From NCBI GenBank assembly GCA_003136675.1, contig PLFE01000047.1, positions 12,380 to 57,683 of the forward strand: a DNA stretch of 45,304 bases, in the 5' to 3' direction. Every line of letters starts with the position of its first letter. The first letter of the stretch is position 1. Shown piece after piece: positions 26,257 through 35,512 of the stretch. A model generated the notes under the pieces. That model was not told where the DNA came from and did not search any database. It worked only from the letters and a program-made list of their open reading frames with translations. The position numbers and the translations under genes are program-made. Source of the stretch: Bryobacterales bacterium. Lineage in GTDB: Bacteria > Acidobacteriota > Terriglobia > Bryobacterales > Bryobacteraceae.

Positions 26257-26486
26257 TCAGGCCAGAAGGGGATCGGCCCTGTATTCATGCGCGAGATAGC
26301 TCGCGTACGCCAGGCATGCGAGGATATCTTCTCTAGTGATTCCGGGTAGTTCTTGAGAATCTGATCTTCGGACTGGTCGGCCGCCAACAGTCCCAAAATG
26401 AACTCGACGGCAAGGCGTGTGCCGCGGACAATCGGTTTTCCGGCAAGTATCTCGGGATCGACGGTAATTCGCTCCGGCAAAGACAT
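26257..26486 (-). pseudogene. DUF433 antitoxin-type gene, frameshifted
   Basis: It starts MSLPERITVDPEILAGKPIVRGTRL, diagnostic of DUF433, and is correct through QILKNYP (about residue 48). One missing base in the CCGGG at 26342-26346 then shifts the frame. Restoring it yields GITREDILACLAYASYLAHEY and RADPLLA, a normal DUF433 C-terminus, with TGA at 26257-26259 directly against the DUF5615 ATG. As given, the unshifted frame ends at 26253 with an unrelated C-terminus. Both genes of this pair therefore have single-base lesions. Confidence 0.88.
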
Positions 26487-26532
26487 GATCTCAGATTACC
26501 CCGCGGCGCGCTGAGGAGTCGTCATTTAGTGA

Positions 26533-27696
26533 TCATGGCGTCGGCATTGGGCATTCCAGGTTCGCCGTCTTCATCAGGCCCCACATAAAGCCCACCTGGG
26601 TGAACGTCCTCTTGTTACCGTCGAAAAACCAATGCTCCAGTGGTACGCCGACCGGAGCGTACGGGGTCCCGGATTTCGCGTCGGGACAACCGGGGTGTTT
26701 ATGCCCCGAGTCCGGATCGGGGCAGATGAAGAATGTGAGCGATTCGAAGCTATCGTTCGTAGTCGCCCTGGAATGGCAAGTCATGCATGACGAAGCATTA
26801 GCAAAGCCACTTTCGAACGCCCGATTACCGAGCAATGTCGGTAGCCCATCCTCCTCATAGGAGGCCTGAGTTCCCACGAGCCGGTAGTTGGTCAATACCT
26901 CACCCGTTCCGGTTCTCGAAAGGAGATCCAAGAGTTGCCTTGTGGGCGCTCCCTTGGAAGTAAAGCCGAATGAATCATGGCAGCACATTCCCGGACCGGG
27001 GTCTGTGTCGCCAGGCTTGGGGGCATAAGCAACTAGGGCCCGATGTTCCCACGTAGCCCAAAACCAGTTTGGAAATTTTGCGTCTTTGAAGGCAGCGTGA
27101 AACGCCAATAAACAGTAAGTCTGGCGCCCAATGGCCTCACAGTGAAAGTCCTGGGCGTTGACATGGCTTAGTTTCAGACGCCCGTCGTCTACGCACGTGT
27201 CACCGTCCAGAGCGCACCAATCGGCTTTAATGGCCATAGAGCCGTCTACGAACGCGACGTCCTCCCGCCTCTCAAAGGCACGAACTCTCCCCGCGGAGCT
27301 GAATACGTCCCTTTCCTTGATGGACCCGCAGAGCGTGAAGTTGTACTTGATCTCCTCAGTTTTGTCGGTGGCGTCTGGTGTGGTAGCCAACCCTGATCGC
27401 GCCAGCTTGTCGATGCGGAGAAGGAGCGTCTCGCCGGAAACAACCAGCGAGCTCTCGCTTTCAGGCGCACAGGTGGGCGTCTTGGGATACTCCAATACCA
27501 CGTTGTCCCGGCTGGGCCAAAACTCCCAGGCCAAGCGGCCGTTGCCACCCAGAGCGGCGTGGCTGTTCTCGGCCAACACCCTCCACGCCAATTCGGACGG
27601 ATTCTCGCCCGAATACGAGATGGGAACGGCCTTCCGGTGGCACCCCACAAATAGGCCAAGAGCCAACACCGTAGGAACGATCAGGCGCGGCCGCAT
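26533..27696 (-). CDS. Lipoprotein with a single haem-c motif
   Basis: A 387-residue protein with a lipobox (LALGLFVGC, Cys19). Downstream are many cysteines, a CCHDSFGF segment and, at about residue 309, CMTCH (SSCMTCHSRATTNDS). The CMTCH would bind one covalent haem, so I call it a c-type cytochrome-like lipoprotein, but only one CxxCH exists and no standard cytochrome fold is recognisable. It probably faces the periplasm. Function unknown. The start at ATG 27696 has TACTCT five bases upstream and no Shine-Dalgarno. No operon partners are obvious. Confidence 0.75.
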   Translation of the reverse strand: MRPRLIVPTVLALGLFVGCHRKAVPISYSGENPSELAWRVLAENSHAALGGNGRLAWEFWPSRDNVVLEYPKTPTCAPESESSLVVSGETLLLRIDKLARSGLATTPDATDKTEEIKYNFTLCGSIKERDVFSSAGRVRAFERREDVAFVDGSMAIKADWCALDGDTCVDDGRLKLSHVNAQDFHCEAIGRQTYCLLAFHAAFKDAKFPNWFWATWEHRALVAYAPKPGDTDPGPGMCCHDSFGFTSKGAPTRQLLDLLSRTGTGEVLTNYRLVGTQASYEEDGLPTLLGNRAFESGFANASSCMTCHSRATTNDSFESLTFFICPDPDSGHKHPGCPDAKSGTPYAPVGVPLEHWFFDGNKRTFTQVGFMWGLMKTANLECPMPTP

Positions 27697-27821
27697 TTAC
27701 GAGAGTAACTTCTCGGCAACATCGCAAGGCCCCGTGCCGCACGGGCAGGTCTGCGAAGTGCTATAAAGGTCCCGCTAGCCGGGTCGCTCCCAAGGAAGTC
27801 GGCGCTCAGCGTAGAGTTCGT

Positions 27822-27935
27822 TCACAAAAGCATAATCGCCATGCGAATGTGCCCCAGTTGGCGTACGGTGATGCTGTCAGGCACGAATGCGGTCGCGCCC
27901 GCCTGCACTTTTTGCTTCTTCTTACGTTTCTGCAT
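27822..27935 (-). CDS. Possible 37-residue small basic protein
   Basis: ATG at 27935 is preceded by a GAGGGAAAG sequence at Shine-Dalgarno distance, stronger than that of most genes here. The product is MQKRKKKQKVQAGATAFVP followed by an amphipathic stretch ending at TGA 27822. It lies 28 bases downstream of the kinase stop on the same strand, so it could be the last gene of the sigma/kinase operon. No family recognised. It could be chance. Confidence 0.3.
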   Translation of the reverse strand: MQKRKKKQKVQAGATAFVPDSITVRQLGHIRMAIMLL

Positions 27936-27963
27936 TTGCTTTCCCTCGCGAACCTTTCTTTCT

Positions 27964-30861
27964 TCACTTCCGGTGATCTGCACCACTAGGCCTGCGGTTT
28001 CTCAACTCGGTTTCCGCTTCCCTTGCAACATCCTCACGGCCCGCCACCTTGGCGCATCTGACAATATCACTCAATAAGTCAGTAAACATCCCCGGATAGT
28101 TTTGCCCGGGATGCGCGAAGACATACCGCCGGATTTCGGCCGACCTTAAGTAATCGGTCAGCGCTTCCTGTACCTGGCCTGCCTTTTCCAGTGCATGCGC
28201 CAGGGCATCGCGCGGGGTGAGTGCGCTCTCCATACCATCCGCCCGCTTCAATAGGGTGACTGCGTCCTCGGCCCTTCCTTCGGCGAGAGCGATCTCGCCC
28301 TCCGTCAACAACCGGCTGATGTCGGCGAGCTTGGTTCCCGGCGCTGCCGCTTCCACCCTTTTGACTAGGTCCAAAGCCACGGATTTCTCTCCCACCCGCG
28401 CGGCCATCACTGCGATCGGCACCATGTAATAAGCCGAACGAACCCGCGCGGCGGCTTCCCGGACGGCGCTTCGCGCTTCCCGTAAAGCCCCCCTCTTCTG
28501 GAGCAGATATGCGAGCCCGCCCAATTTCTCAGCTTGCTGATCAGCCAGCGCCGCCGAGTTATCCTCCTGCGCACCCTCACGAAGAACCGCCTCGGCCTCC
28601 GCCGCGCGGCCCTCTTCGGCGAGTTGAGAAGCCTCGAACCACTGCGCGCGGCCCCGCAGGAACTGATCGCTCGACGAGTGTAGAGAACGGAACTGGATCA
28701 GCGCGCCAGAGAAATCGGCCTTGGACATCAAGAGCTCTCCCTCTTTCAGGACCGCCTTTTCGGGCGCTGCCAAACGACGCAACTCAGCTTCCGTCGACCT
28801 CGCTTTTTCGAAATCGCCCGATTCGGCGTAAACTGCGCCAAGGTTGTCGGCAATGGGGATGGAGTCCTTGGTTTTCGACGCGGCGCGCTCGAATGCGCGG
28901 ATCGATGCCTCGAAATTACCTCGCAGCGCCAGGGCATCGCCCAGATAAAACGACGCCAAATATTCGTGCGGGAACTCCTTTTCCATCTGAGCGAAGGCGG
29001 ACTCATAACCAGCCCAATCCCAGGTGTCACCCGCATACAAGCCGCGCAGCCGCAGTTCTTCGTAGCGGCTCAAGTGGTTGCGGTTCGCCTCGGCAATCGC
29101 CAAACTCCAGTAGCGGAATCCTTCATCCTGTCCTTGATTAGCCGTCAAAATATCAGCGAGCCTCATCAACCCAAGCGCAAAGTGCGGATCGAAAGTGACA
29201 GCATCTTTCAATATTTGTACGGCCTCATCGCTATTGCGCTCCGCCTGGAGTTTTTCCGCTCTGAAATAACTCGCCTGCGCCTGCCAGGACGACGTCGTCA
29301 CATCCTCGGGAGGCCTGTCATTCTGATTGATCTCGTCCTGCCGCTCGCCCACCGTGCCTCGAATCCAGGTGCAGGCCTCGTCGATAGCTCCGAACAACTC
29401 CTGCTTCCCCGAAGCCGTGAACGATTTCGACAAACGGCGTCTTGCCGCCGGCGAACCCGGCTCCAGAATCTCCAACAGCACACTCAGCGTGAGCTGGTCT
29501 CCCAGCGGCGCTATCCCCGCGGAGAGAACGATGGGCACGCCCTCTCGATAGGCCACGTCGCGCGCCAGCTCAGGAGTAAGCGGTGTATTCCCGGGTTTCT
29601 CCATCTTCTTGAGAACGTCGGGAAGCCGGCTTCGGTTCCACAAATTCAAGTAAGCCGATTGGCGCAGTTGGCTCCGGAACACCTCCGTCGCGCCGTCGAG
29701 TTCGGGAAAGCGCGTCGAATTCACAACATCCTGAAGCAGCACAGCGGACCCCGCCGGCTGCGTCGTTCCTTGCCGCCATCGATATCCCCACAATCCCAGC
29801 GCCGCCAAACCCAACGCCAACACCCCGCCGACAAGAGCTCGCCACGCCTTCTTCGAAACAACCAGCTGGCGCGTAAGCCCGGACACCGCTTCGCCTGCCG
29901 TCCGAAATCTTTTCTCCGGGCTCCGCTCAATGCAACGCCGGATCACGCGCGCCCAGCGCCGGTTCATGGCGGGCTCCTGGGGCAGTTCCCCACCCGCGCG
30001 CGGCCGCTGGCCAGTCACTAATTCGCACAGCACCACGCCAAACGCATAAATATCGGAAGCTGCTGTCGCCGCTTCGCCGGCCAGTTGCTCGGGGGGCATA
30101 TAGGCCGGAGTGCCCGCAATCACCCCGGTTTTAGTAATTGAAGGATTTGATCCGGTCGAACTGCGCGCGAGACCGAAATCCATGACAACGGCGCGTGCGC
30201 GACCCCCAACGCTCGATTCCAAAATGATGTTGGCCGCCTTCAGATCCCGATGAATCACTCCCGCCTGATGCGACGCATCCAACCCAAGCGAGATCTGCTT
30301 CGCCAGCGCGAGAGCCTCGCCCAGCGGGAGCGGTCCCGTTCGCTGCAGGTGCGAAGTCAACGTTTCTCCCTGGATCAGTTCCATGGTCAGGAGAAAACCA
30401 TCACCGCCAGGCTGGGAGATACGAACGAGATCGAACACACGGCAAACGTTGGGGTGGGTTACGCGCCGCGCGCTCTGAATCTCCTGGCGGAGCCGGCCGA
30501 TCGATTCTGCATCGTTCGCAATCCGCGGGAGAAGCGTCTTGACGGCCACGTTCTGCTGCACCACCGGGTCCCATGCGGCGTAGACCTCACCCATTCCGCC
30601 GCGGCCGAGAAAGCGGTCGATTCGAAACCGGCCCGCAAGAACCGACCCATCCGGATAAGTCGGGTCGAGGCTGGGGGAAGCCGGATCTGTCGGAAGAACA
30701 TTCGTGGCTTCCGCGTGGGCGGCGAGAAGTCCATCGATCTCGGCGCGCAGCTCAGTGTCGCTTTGGCACGCCCGATCGAGGAAATCCGCACGGCGCGAGC
30801 CGTCCAGTTCCAAGGCGGCCTCCAGCAGTTCCTTAAGTCGTTGCCACCGTTCCGGCGTCAT
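27964..30861 (-). CDS. Transmembrane Ser/Thr protein kinase with tetratricopeptide tail
   Basis: A 965-residue protein. An N-terminal helical segment (~1-55) is the one usual in acidobacterial kinases. The kinase domain (~80-335) is complete: P-loop GRGGMGEVY (86-94), Lys108 in VAVKTL, HRDLKAAN (204-211), DFGLAR (228-233) and MPPEQ (APE-type). A membrane helix spans ~341-361, and an extracytoplasmic region with tetratricopeptide-like repeats follows (~480-940). It overlaps the sigma factor gene by 29 bases, a linked pair common in Solibacter relatives. Substrates and stimulus are unknown. Confidence 0.93.
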   Translation of the reverse strand: MTPERWQRLKELLEAALELDGSRRADFLDRACQSDTELRAEIDGLLAAHAEATNVLPTDPASPSLDPTYPDGSVLAGRFRIDRFLGRGGMGEVYAAWDPVVQQNVAVKTLLPRIANDAESIGRLRQEIQSARRVTHPNVCRVFDLVRISQPGGDGFLLTMELIQGETLTSHLQRTGPLPLGEALALAKQISLGLDASHQAGVIHRDLKAANIILESSVGGRARAVVMDFGLARSSTGSNPSITKTGVIAGTPAYMPPEQLAGEAATAASDIYAFGVVLCELVTGQRPRAGGELPQEPAMNRRWARVIRRCIERSPEKRFRTAGEAVSGLTRQLVVSKKAWRALVGGVLALGLAALGLWGYRWRQGTTQPAGSAVLLQDVVNSTRFPELDGATEVFRSQLRQSAYLNLWNRSRLPDVLKKMEKPGNTPLTPELARDVAYREGVPIVLSAGIAPLGDQLTLSVLLEILEPGSPAARRRLSKSFTASGKQELFGAIDEACTWIRGTVGERQDEINQNDRPPEDVTTSSWQAQASYFRAEKLQAERNSDEAVQILKDAVTFDPHFALGLMRLADILTANQGQDEGFRYWSLAIAEANRNHLSRYEELRLRGLYAGDTWDWAGYESAFAQMEKEFPHEYLASFYLGDALALRGNFEASIRAFERAASKTKDSIPIADNLGAVYAESGDFEKARSTEAELRRLAAPEKAVLKEGELLMSKADFSGALIQFRSLHSSSDQFLRGRAQWFEASQLAEEGRAAEAEAVLREGAQEDNSAALADQQAEKLGGLAYLLQKRGALREARSAVREAAARVRSAYYMVPIAVMAARVGEKSVALDLVKRVEAAAPGTKLADISRLLTEGEIALAEGRAEDAVTLLKRADGMESALTPRDALAHALEKAGQVQEALTDYLRSAEIRRYVFAHPGQNYPGMFTDLLSDIVRCAKVAGREDVAREAETELRNRRPSGADHRK

Positions 30862-31435
30862 TGTCCAGGCCTTCGTTCAGCTGCTGATACAACCAAGCGC
30901 GGGCCATTTCCCAATCGCGTTTCACCTGTCGCGAGGAAATGCCCAAAACACCAGCGACTTCTTCAATGGTGAGGTCGCCAAAGAATCGCATTTCGACGAT
31001 GCGGGAGCCGCGTGGGTCCCAGGTCGCCAACCGGCCCAGCGCCTGGTCCAACTCCACTAACTCATACGCAATCTCGTTCGTGTAGATAATCGCCTTGTCG
31101 AGCGAAATCTTGTGCAATTTCGACGGGCGCTTGGCGGCCTTAGTGCGACGCGCGTGATCGATCAGAACACGGCGCATTTCAATCGACGCGAGCGCGAAGA
31201 AGTGGTTGCGGTCGTGCCAATCCACGTCCGGCCCGGGCCGCAACATCCGGATGTACGCTTCGTGGACAAGGGCCGTGGCTTCCAAAGTGTGATCCGGGCG
31301 CTCAGCCCGCATCAGATGCGCCGCCCGCGCGCGCAGGTCGTCGTAGATCAGGCTAAGCAGGTCGGACTCGGCTGCGGAATCACCGGAACGGACGCGGCGA
31401 AGAAGTAGCGTGACTTCCTCCGGTTGGTGATCCAT
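30833..31435 (-). CDS. ECF-type sigma-70 factor
   Basis: A 200-residue sigma factor of the acidobacterial ECF group (TIGR02999-like). Region 2 contains LVHEAYIRML, then FFALASIEMRRVLIDHARR, and region 4 reads LTIEEVAGVLGISSRQVKRDWEMARAWLY. No anti-sigma gene is adjacent. Instead its stop lies inside the 5' end of the Ser/Thr kinase gene (29-base overlap), so the kinase is likely its regulator. A TATAAT seven bases before the ATG implies a leaderless message. Confidence 0.92.
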   Translation of the reverse strand: MDHQPEEVTLLLRRVRSGDSAAESDLLSLIYDDLRARAAHLMRAERPDHTLEATALVHEAYIRMLRPGPDVDWHDRNHFFALASIEMRRVLIDHARRTKAAKRPSKLHKISLDKAIIYTNEIAYELVELDQALGRLATWDPRGSRIVEMRFFGDLTIEEVAGVLGISSRQVKRDWEMARAWLYQQLNEGLDNDAGTVATT

Positions 31436-31442
31436 GGGAGTG

Positions 31443-31448
31443 ATTATA
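31443..31448 (-). promoter_or_regulatory. Consensus -10 for a leaderless sigma/kinase operon
   Basis: TATAAT on the minus strand is followed by seven bases (CACTCCC) and then the ATG at 31435. With normal -10-to-start spacing the transcript would begin at the ATG. No Shine-Dalgarno is present. GTTACT lies 17 bases upstream as a weak -35. Confidence 0.5.
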
Positions 31449-31479
31449 GCCGAAGACCGCGTCTAAGTAACTCAACTAA

Positions 31480-34389
31480 CTAACGTAGGGACGGCTCAGC
31501 GGCTAACGTGGTGAATTCCCTCAGCGCCCCCTCAAACACCTCAACCGCCTGGCTCGTCGCCTTCCGATCCGCGCTCGTCACCGCCGCCAACGCCGCCGAA
31601 AGCTCCACCTGAACGTGGCCCAGCTTTTCCCGCTGCGCCTCATTCGCCGGGCCCTTCAACCGCGTGCCCAGCTTCTGCGCATCCGTCAACGCCGACACAA
31701 TCCGCAAAGCCAGATCGCGCTGCTCCTCAAGGACGCTCTCTTCAACGGGCGAGCGCGGGTCCTGGAACACATGCAGACGCTGCGTCAGTTGATACGTCAT
31801 TTTGTCGAGAGCCGTAAACCGCACCGTATAATCGCCCGGAACCACCAGCGGTCCACGCACGGGTCCGATCTCCTGATCAGGTTCCCCAGGCTCCGCCGCC
31901 GGACCCGCGTAACGCATATCCCAAACAAAACGGTTCAGGCCGGGCTTTACGCCCGGTGCAGATTCGGGTTCAAACCAGATGTCCGCAACCGCGGTGTTCT
32001 TAGGCGCGGGCGGCACCGGATCGGCACTTAAGTAGCGCCGCACGAGTTGCCCCTTGCCATCCAGAATCTCAATCGCAACGCGGCCCGAATAGCCCGCCGG
32101 CAGCCAGTAATCCAGCACCGCGCCCGAAGGCGGATTCTTCCCTGCCGGCACTTCCGGCGGCAGCGGCGTTCCCAGGAACCATGCGTTGAACATACGGACC
32201 GCATCCCCCGGCTCGAACAGCCTAGGGTTGGAACGCTGAACCAACCCCGCGGTCTGCCGCAGCGGCGTGACGTTGTCCAGAATCCAGAACGACCGGCCAT
32301 GCGTTGCGATCACAAGATCGTCCCCATGCACCACCAGATCGCGCACGGAAACCACCGGCAAATTCAGTTGCAGCGATTGCCAGTGATCGCCATCGTCCAC
32401 CGAAACGTAAACGCCCGTCTCGGTCGCGGCATACAGCAACCCGCGCCGCTTCGGATCTTCCCGAACAGAATTCAAGAAGGCCCCGTGGGCGATGCCGGCG
32501 ATGATCTCGGTCCACGTCTGGCCGTAATCACGGGTGCGGTAGAGATGCGGTTCGTAGTCTTCAAGCCGATGCCGGTCTACCGCCGCCCAAGCTTCACCCG
32601 CGTCAAAATGCGAGGCTTCTATCTGCGTGATCTTGCTCCACGCAGTCAGCCCTTTCGGCGTTACATCCGACCAGGTCCGCCCGCCGTTGCGCGTCAGGTG
32701 AACCAATCCGGTATCGCTCCCCGTCCACAGTAGAGATCCAAACAGCGGACTCGGAGCGATGCTGAAAATCACGCCGCGGCCGTCCGGACCCGTCAAGTCC
32801 GGGCTGATCTGTTTCCAGTTGAGGCCGCCATCGGTGGTCTTGAGCAGAAACTGCGTGCCCAGATAGAGCGCGCTTTCGGCCGATTCCGGTTCGGCGTGTG
32901 AAAACACCAGCACCGTAGTCCAGGGAGCGCGATACTTGCGCTGGTTGGCTGGCACGCCGAACGACGGTACGGGCCAGGGCGTAATTTCCTGCGTTTGCGC
33001 GGTGCGGCGGTCGAAGCGCGTCACGTCGCCATAGGTGTCGGTGAGGAAAAGCGTGTGCGGATCTTTCGGATCGGGCGCCACGTAGCCGGCTTCATTGCCG
33101 CCGATGGTTTCGAAGTCGCGCTCGGTGATGGAGAAATGATCCGTCCGGCTCGGGATGCACAAGGCGCCGGAATCCTGCTGGCAGCCGCAGACGTGGTAGG
33201 GGAATTGATTGTCGGTAATCACGTGGTACATCTGCGCGGTCGGCTGGTTGTACCAGGGGGTCCAGGTGACGCCGTGGTTCAGGCTGATCGAAACGCCTTG
33301 ATCGGTGCCGATGATCATACGATTCGATTCCGTGGGGTCGATCCAGATGGAGTGATAGTCGTCGCCGCCCGGCGCGCCACGCAGCACGGTAAAGTTCTTG
33401 CCGCCATCGGTCGAGCGATAGAGCGCCACGTTCGGAATATAGACTTCATCGGGGTGATTCGGATCCACGGCGATGAAGCTGAAATACCAGGCCCGGCTGG
33501 TGATGCGCGGGTCGGCGCTCACGCGCGTCCATGTTTGCGCTCCGTCGTCGCTTCGATAAAGCCCTGCTTCCTTCGGACGATCGATCAGCGCGTAGACTTT
33601 TCGACCATGGGTTCCGCGGGCGACGGCGATTCCAATGCGCCGCGTATCGCCTGCCGGCAGGCCGCCGCCATGCAGTTCGGTCCACGTGGAACCGCCATCG
33701 GTGGAGCGATAAATCGTAGAGCCCGGGCCTTGTTCCGGCGCATACTGGCTCCAGGTGGTGCGGCGCGCATGCCAGGTGGTGGCGTACAGAGTGTCCGGGT
33801 TATCGGGATCCATCGCCAGGTCCACCGCGCCAATGTCGGGGCCTTTATCCAAAACGTGACGCCACGTGACGCCGCCGTCCGTCGACCGGTAGACACCGCG
33901 CTGCTCGTTCGGTCCGTACGCATGTCCCAGAGCAGCGACGAAAACGATGTCTGGGTTCGTGGGATGGATGACGATGCGGCCGATTTGGAAGGTATCGTTC
34001 AGGCCGGCGTTTTTCCAATGTGCACCGCCGTCGATGGACTTATAAACGCCATTGCCCGACGCCAGATCCGAGCGGATGTCGGCTTCTCCGGTACCGGCGT
34101 AGAGTATGTTCGGGTTCGAAGGCGCCACTTCCAGGGCCCCGACCGACGCAACGTGCTCACTGTCAAAGATAGGCTTCCAGACGACTCCGGCGTCGGTCGA
34201 TTTCCAGATGCCGCCGCCCACCGCGCCAAAGTAAAACGTGCTGGGATTCCCGGCGATTCCTGTGGCGGCCACCGACCGGCCACCGCGAAATGGTCCGATC
34301 ATGCGCCATTCCATACCCTGGAATAGCCCATCCGGTGCTTGAGCGAAGGAGAGAGAGACAAAGAAGAAGGAGGCGAAGACGAATCGCAT
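31480..34389 (-). CDS. Secreted VPS10/sortilin-like multi-bladed propeller protein
   Basis: A 969-residue protein with a signal peptide (~1-16). It contains many BNR/Asp-box-like repeats (STDGGVTWR, SDDGAQTWTR, TTDGGLNWKQ, NGGRTWSDV) forming one or two large propellers (residues ~25-760), then an Ig-like/beta segment and a helical C-terminus. This is the bacterial sortilin/glycosyl-hydrolase-like family, abundant in acidobacteria. No enzymatic residues can be assigned. TACTCT lies six bases before the ATG. Confidence 0.88.
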   Translation of the reverse strand: MRFVFASFFFVSLSFAQAPDGLFQGMEWRMIGPFRGGRSVAATGIAGNPSTFYFGAVGGGIWKSTDAGVVWKPIFDSEHVASVGALEVAPSNPNILYAGTGEADIRSDLASGNGVYKSIDGGAHWKNAGLNDTFQIGRIVIHPTNPDIVFVAALGHAYGPNEQRGVYRSTDGGVTWRHVLDKGPDIGAVDLAMDPDNPDTLYATTWHARRTTWSQYAPEQGPGSTIYRSTDGGSTWTELHGGGLPAGDTRRIGIAVARGTHGRKVYALIDRPKEAGLYRSDDGAQTWTRVSADPRITSRAWYFSFIAVDPNHPDEVYIPNVALYRSTDGGKNFTVLRGAPGGDDYHSIWIDPTESNRMIIGTDQGVSISLNHGVTWTPWYNQPTAQMYHVITDNQFPYHVCGCQQDSGALCIPSRTDHFSITERDFETIGGNEAGYVAPDPKDPHTLFLTDTYGDVTRFDRRTAQTQEITPWPVPSFGVPANQRKYRAPWTTVLVFSHAEPESAESALYLGTQFLLKTTDGGLNWKQISPDLTGPDGRGVIFSIAPSPLFGSLLWTGSDTGLVHLTRNGGRTWSDVTPKGLTAWSKITQIEASHFDAGEAWAAVDRHRLEDYEPHLYRTRDYGQTWTEIIAGIAHGAFLNSVREDPKRRGLLYAATETGVYVSVDDGDHWQSLQLNLPVVSVRDLVVHGDDLVIATHGRSFWILDNVTPLRQTAGLVQRSNPRLFEPGDAVRMFNAWFLGTPLPPEVPAGKNPPSGAVLDYWLPAGYSGRVAIEILDGKGQLVRRYLSADPVPPAPKNTAVADIWFEPESAPGVKPGLNRFVWDMRYAGPAAEPGEPDQEIGPVRGPLVVPGDYTVRFTALDKMTYQLTQRLHVFQDPRSPVEESVLEEQRDLALRIVSALTDAQKLGTRLKGPANEAQREKLGHVQVELSAALAAVTSADRKATSQAVEVFEGALREFTTLAAEPSLR

Positions 34390-34407
34390 CCGTCTAGAGT
34401 AAACGAT

Positions 34408-35184
34408 CTACGTCACGCGACTCGTCTTGTGGGATGGCCAAACCGGCGATCGCTTTTCGCGAAACGCCCGCAGGCCCTCCGCGAAATCCTCCGTCTGCAT
34501 GATTTGATCGCGCGCCGCGCGCCCGATCTGCAGCGCCTGCTTCGCGTCTTTTCCGCGGATGCCCCGGACATAATCGAGTCCGGCCGACATCGTGGGACCA
34601 CTCGAATTGGCTAACGCTTGAGCGACCGCAGCGGCGCGGGATTCCAATTGGTCATCCGCCACAACTTCGCTCGCCAATCCGTAACTCAACGCGTCCCGCG
34701 CGCCGAAGACGCGGCCGGTGAGGGCGAGTTCCACAGCACGGCGTTCCCCCACGGCGGCGGCGATTGCCGGGAAGATCAGGACAGGCCAGAGGGCGAGGCG
34801 GATTTCGATCAGTCCGAACGTCGCGTTTTCCGAGGCGACCACGACATGCGCGTTGGCCGCCAGGCCCGTGCCGCCCGCAATAGCCGGTCCGCGTACAGCG
34901 GCAACAATCGGTTTTCGAACAGTCTCGGCCAGGGTGAACAGGGGTTCGTGCGCGTCGGCAAGTGGCCCGCGGTCGGCCTCGCGCGCTTCGGTAAGATCCA
35001 TCCCGGCGCAGAACGCTTCCCCGGCGCCGGCGATCAACACCGCTCCGATGGCCTCATCCTCATCGGCTCGGTGGACCGCTTCGACGATCGCGCGGCACAT
35101 GTCGATATTCAGGGCGTTGCGCTTCTCCGGGCGGTTCAGTGTCAAGCGCAGCAGGCGTCCGTCGAGCGCCGTCTCAATCAACAT
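34408..35184 (-). CDS. Enoyl-CoA hydratase/isomerase family protein
   Basis: A 258-residue crotonase. The oxyanion hole is formed by AGAGEAFCAGMDL and VAAVRGPAIAGGTGLA; the active-site region reads FGLIEIRLALWPVL, and ALTGRVFGARDALSYGLASEVV follows. It would act on an enoyl-CoA, plausibly a branched-chain or methylglutaconyl-type acid given the AtuA-like partner, but specificity is inferred. ATG 35184 overlaps the upstream gene by 11 bases, so translation is coupled. A longer in-frame version to 35238 has no support. Confidence 0.88.
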   Translation of the reverse strand: MLIETALDGRLLRLTLNRPEKRNALNIDMCRAIVEAVHRADEDEAIGAVLIAGAGEAFCAGMDLTEAREADRGPLADAHEPLFTLAETVRKPIVAAVRGPAIAGGTGLAANAHVVVASENATFGLIEIRLALWPVLIFPAIAAAVGERRAVELALTGRVFGARDALSYGLASEVVADDQLESRAAAVAQALANSSGPTMSAGLDYVRGIRGKDAKQALQIGRAARDQIMQTEDFAEGLRAFREKRSPVWPSHKTSRVT

Positions 35185-35488
35185 CGATTTCAAGGCCGAG
35201 GAGAGCCGCTCCAAACGTCTTCCCCTGCGCGTCCACACGCAGAGTCACCGTGCCGCCGCCGCCCAGCGACTCGTGCAGCAGAAAATTGAGCGCGCCAAGA
35301 TTCGGCAATTCAAACCGCTCCACCTTGCCTTTGACGCGGTCGCCGAAATAGCTCTTGACGCGCTCGGTCGTCACCTCGCGTTCCAGGACCCCGTAATTGC
35401 CCGCATCGTAAGCGATCACGCCGATGTTCACGGTGTCTCCCTTATCACCGGAGCGTGTGTGGGCGATTTGAGAGAGCGGAACGCGCAT
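35174..35488 (-). CDS. AtuA-like ferredoxin-fold protein
   Basis: A 104-residue protein matching the C-terminal module of the acyclic terpene utilisation protein AtuA: VPLSQIAHTRSGDKGDTVNIGVIAYD, then VERFELPNLGALNFLLHESLGGGGTVTLRVDAQGK. In many genomes this domain is a separate small subunit encoded next to an AtuA/DUF1446 gene and acyl-CoA carboxylase or enoyl-CoA hydratase genes. Here only the hydratase follows. Probably part of branched-chain/terpenoid acyl-CoA catabolism; the DUF1446 partner is not in this window. Confidence 0.85.
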   Translation of the reverse strand: MRVPLSQIAHTRSGDKGDTVNIGVIAYDAGNYGVLEREVTTERVKSYFGDRVKGKVERFELPNLGALNFLLHESLGGGGTVTLRVDAQGKTFGAALLGLEIDVD

Positions 35489-35494
35489 GCACTA

Positions 35495-35508
35495 ACAGGT
35501 TAACCTGT
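35495..35508. promoter_or_regulatory. Perfect 14-bp palindrome in a divergent gap
   Basis: ACAGGTTAACCTGT is an exact palindrome lying in the 24-base gap between the divergent AtuA-like gene (start 35488) and pgeF (start 35513). The placement suggests an operator for one or both genes. No regulator gene is adjacent. Confidence 0.45.
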
Positions 35509-35512
35509 CGAG

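Noticed and set aside
32995..34326. 443-codon plus-strand frame
   Set aside because: Antisense of the VPS10-like gene with its repeated Asp-box motifs.
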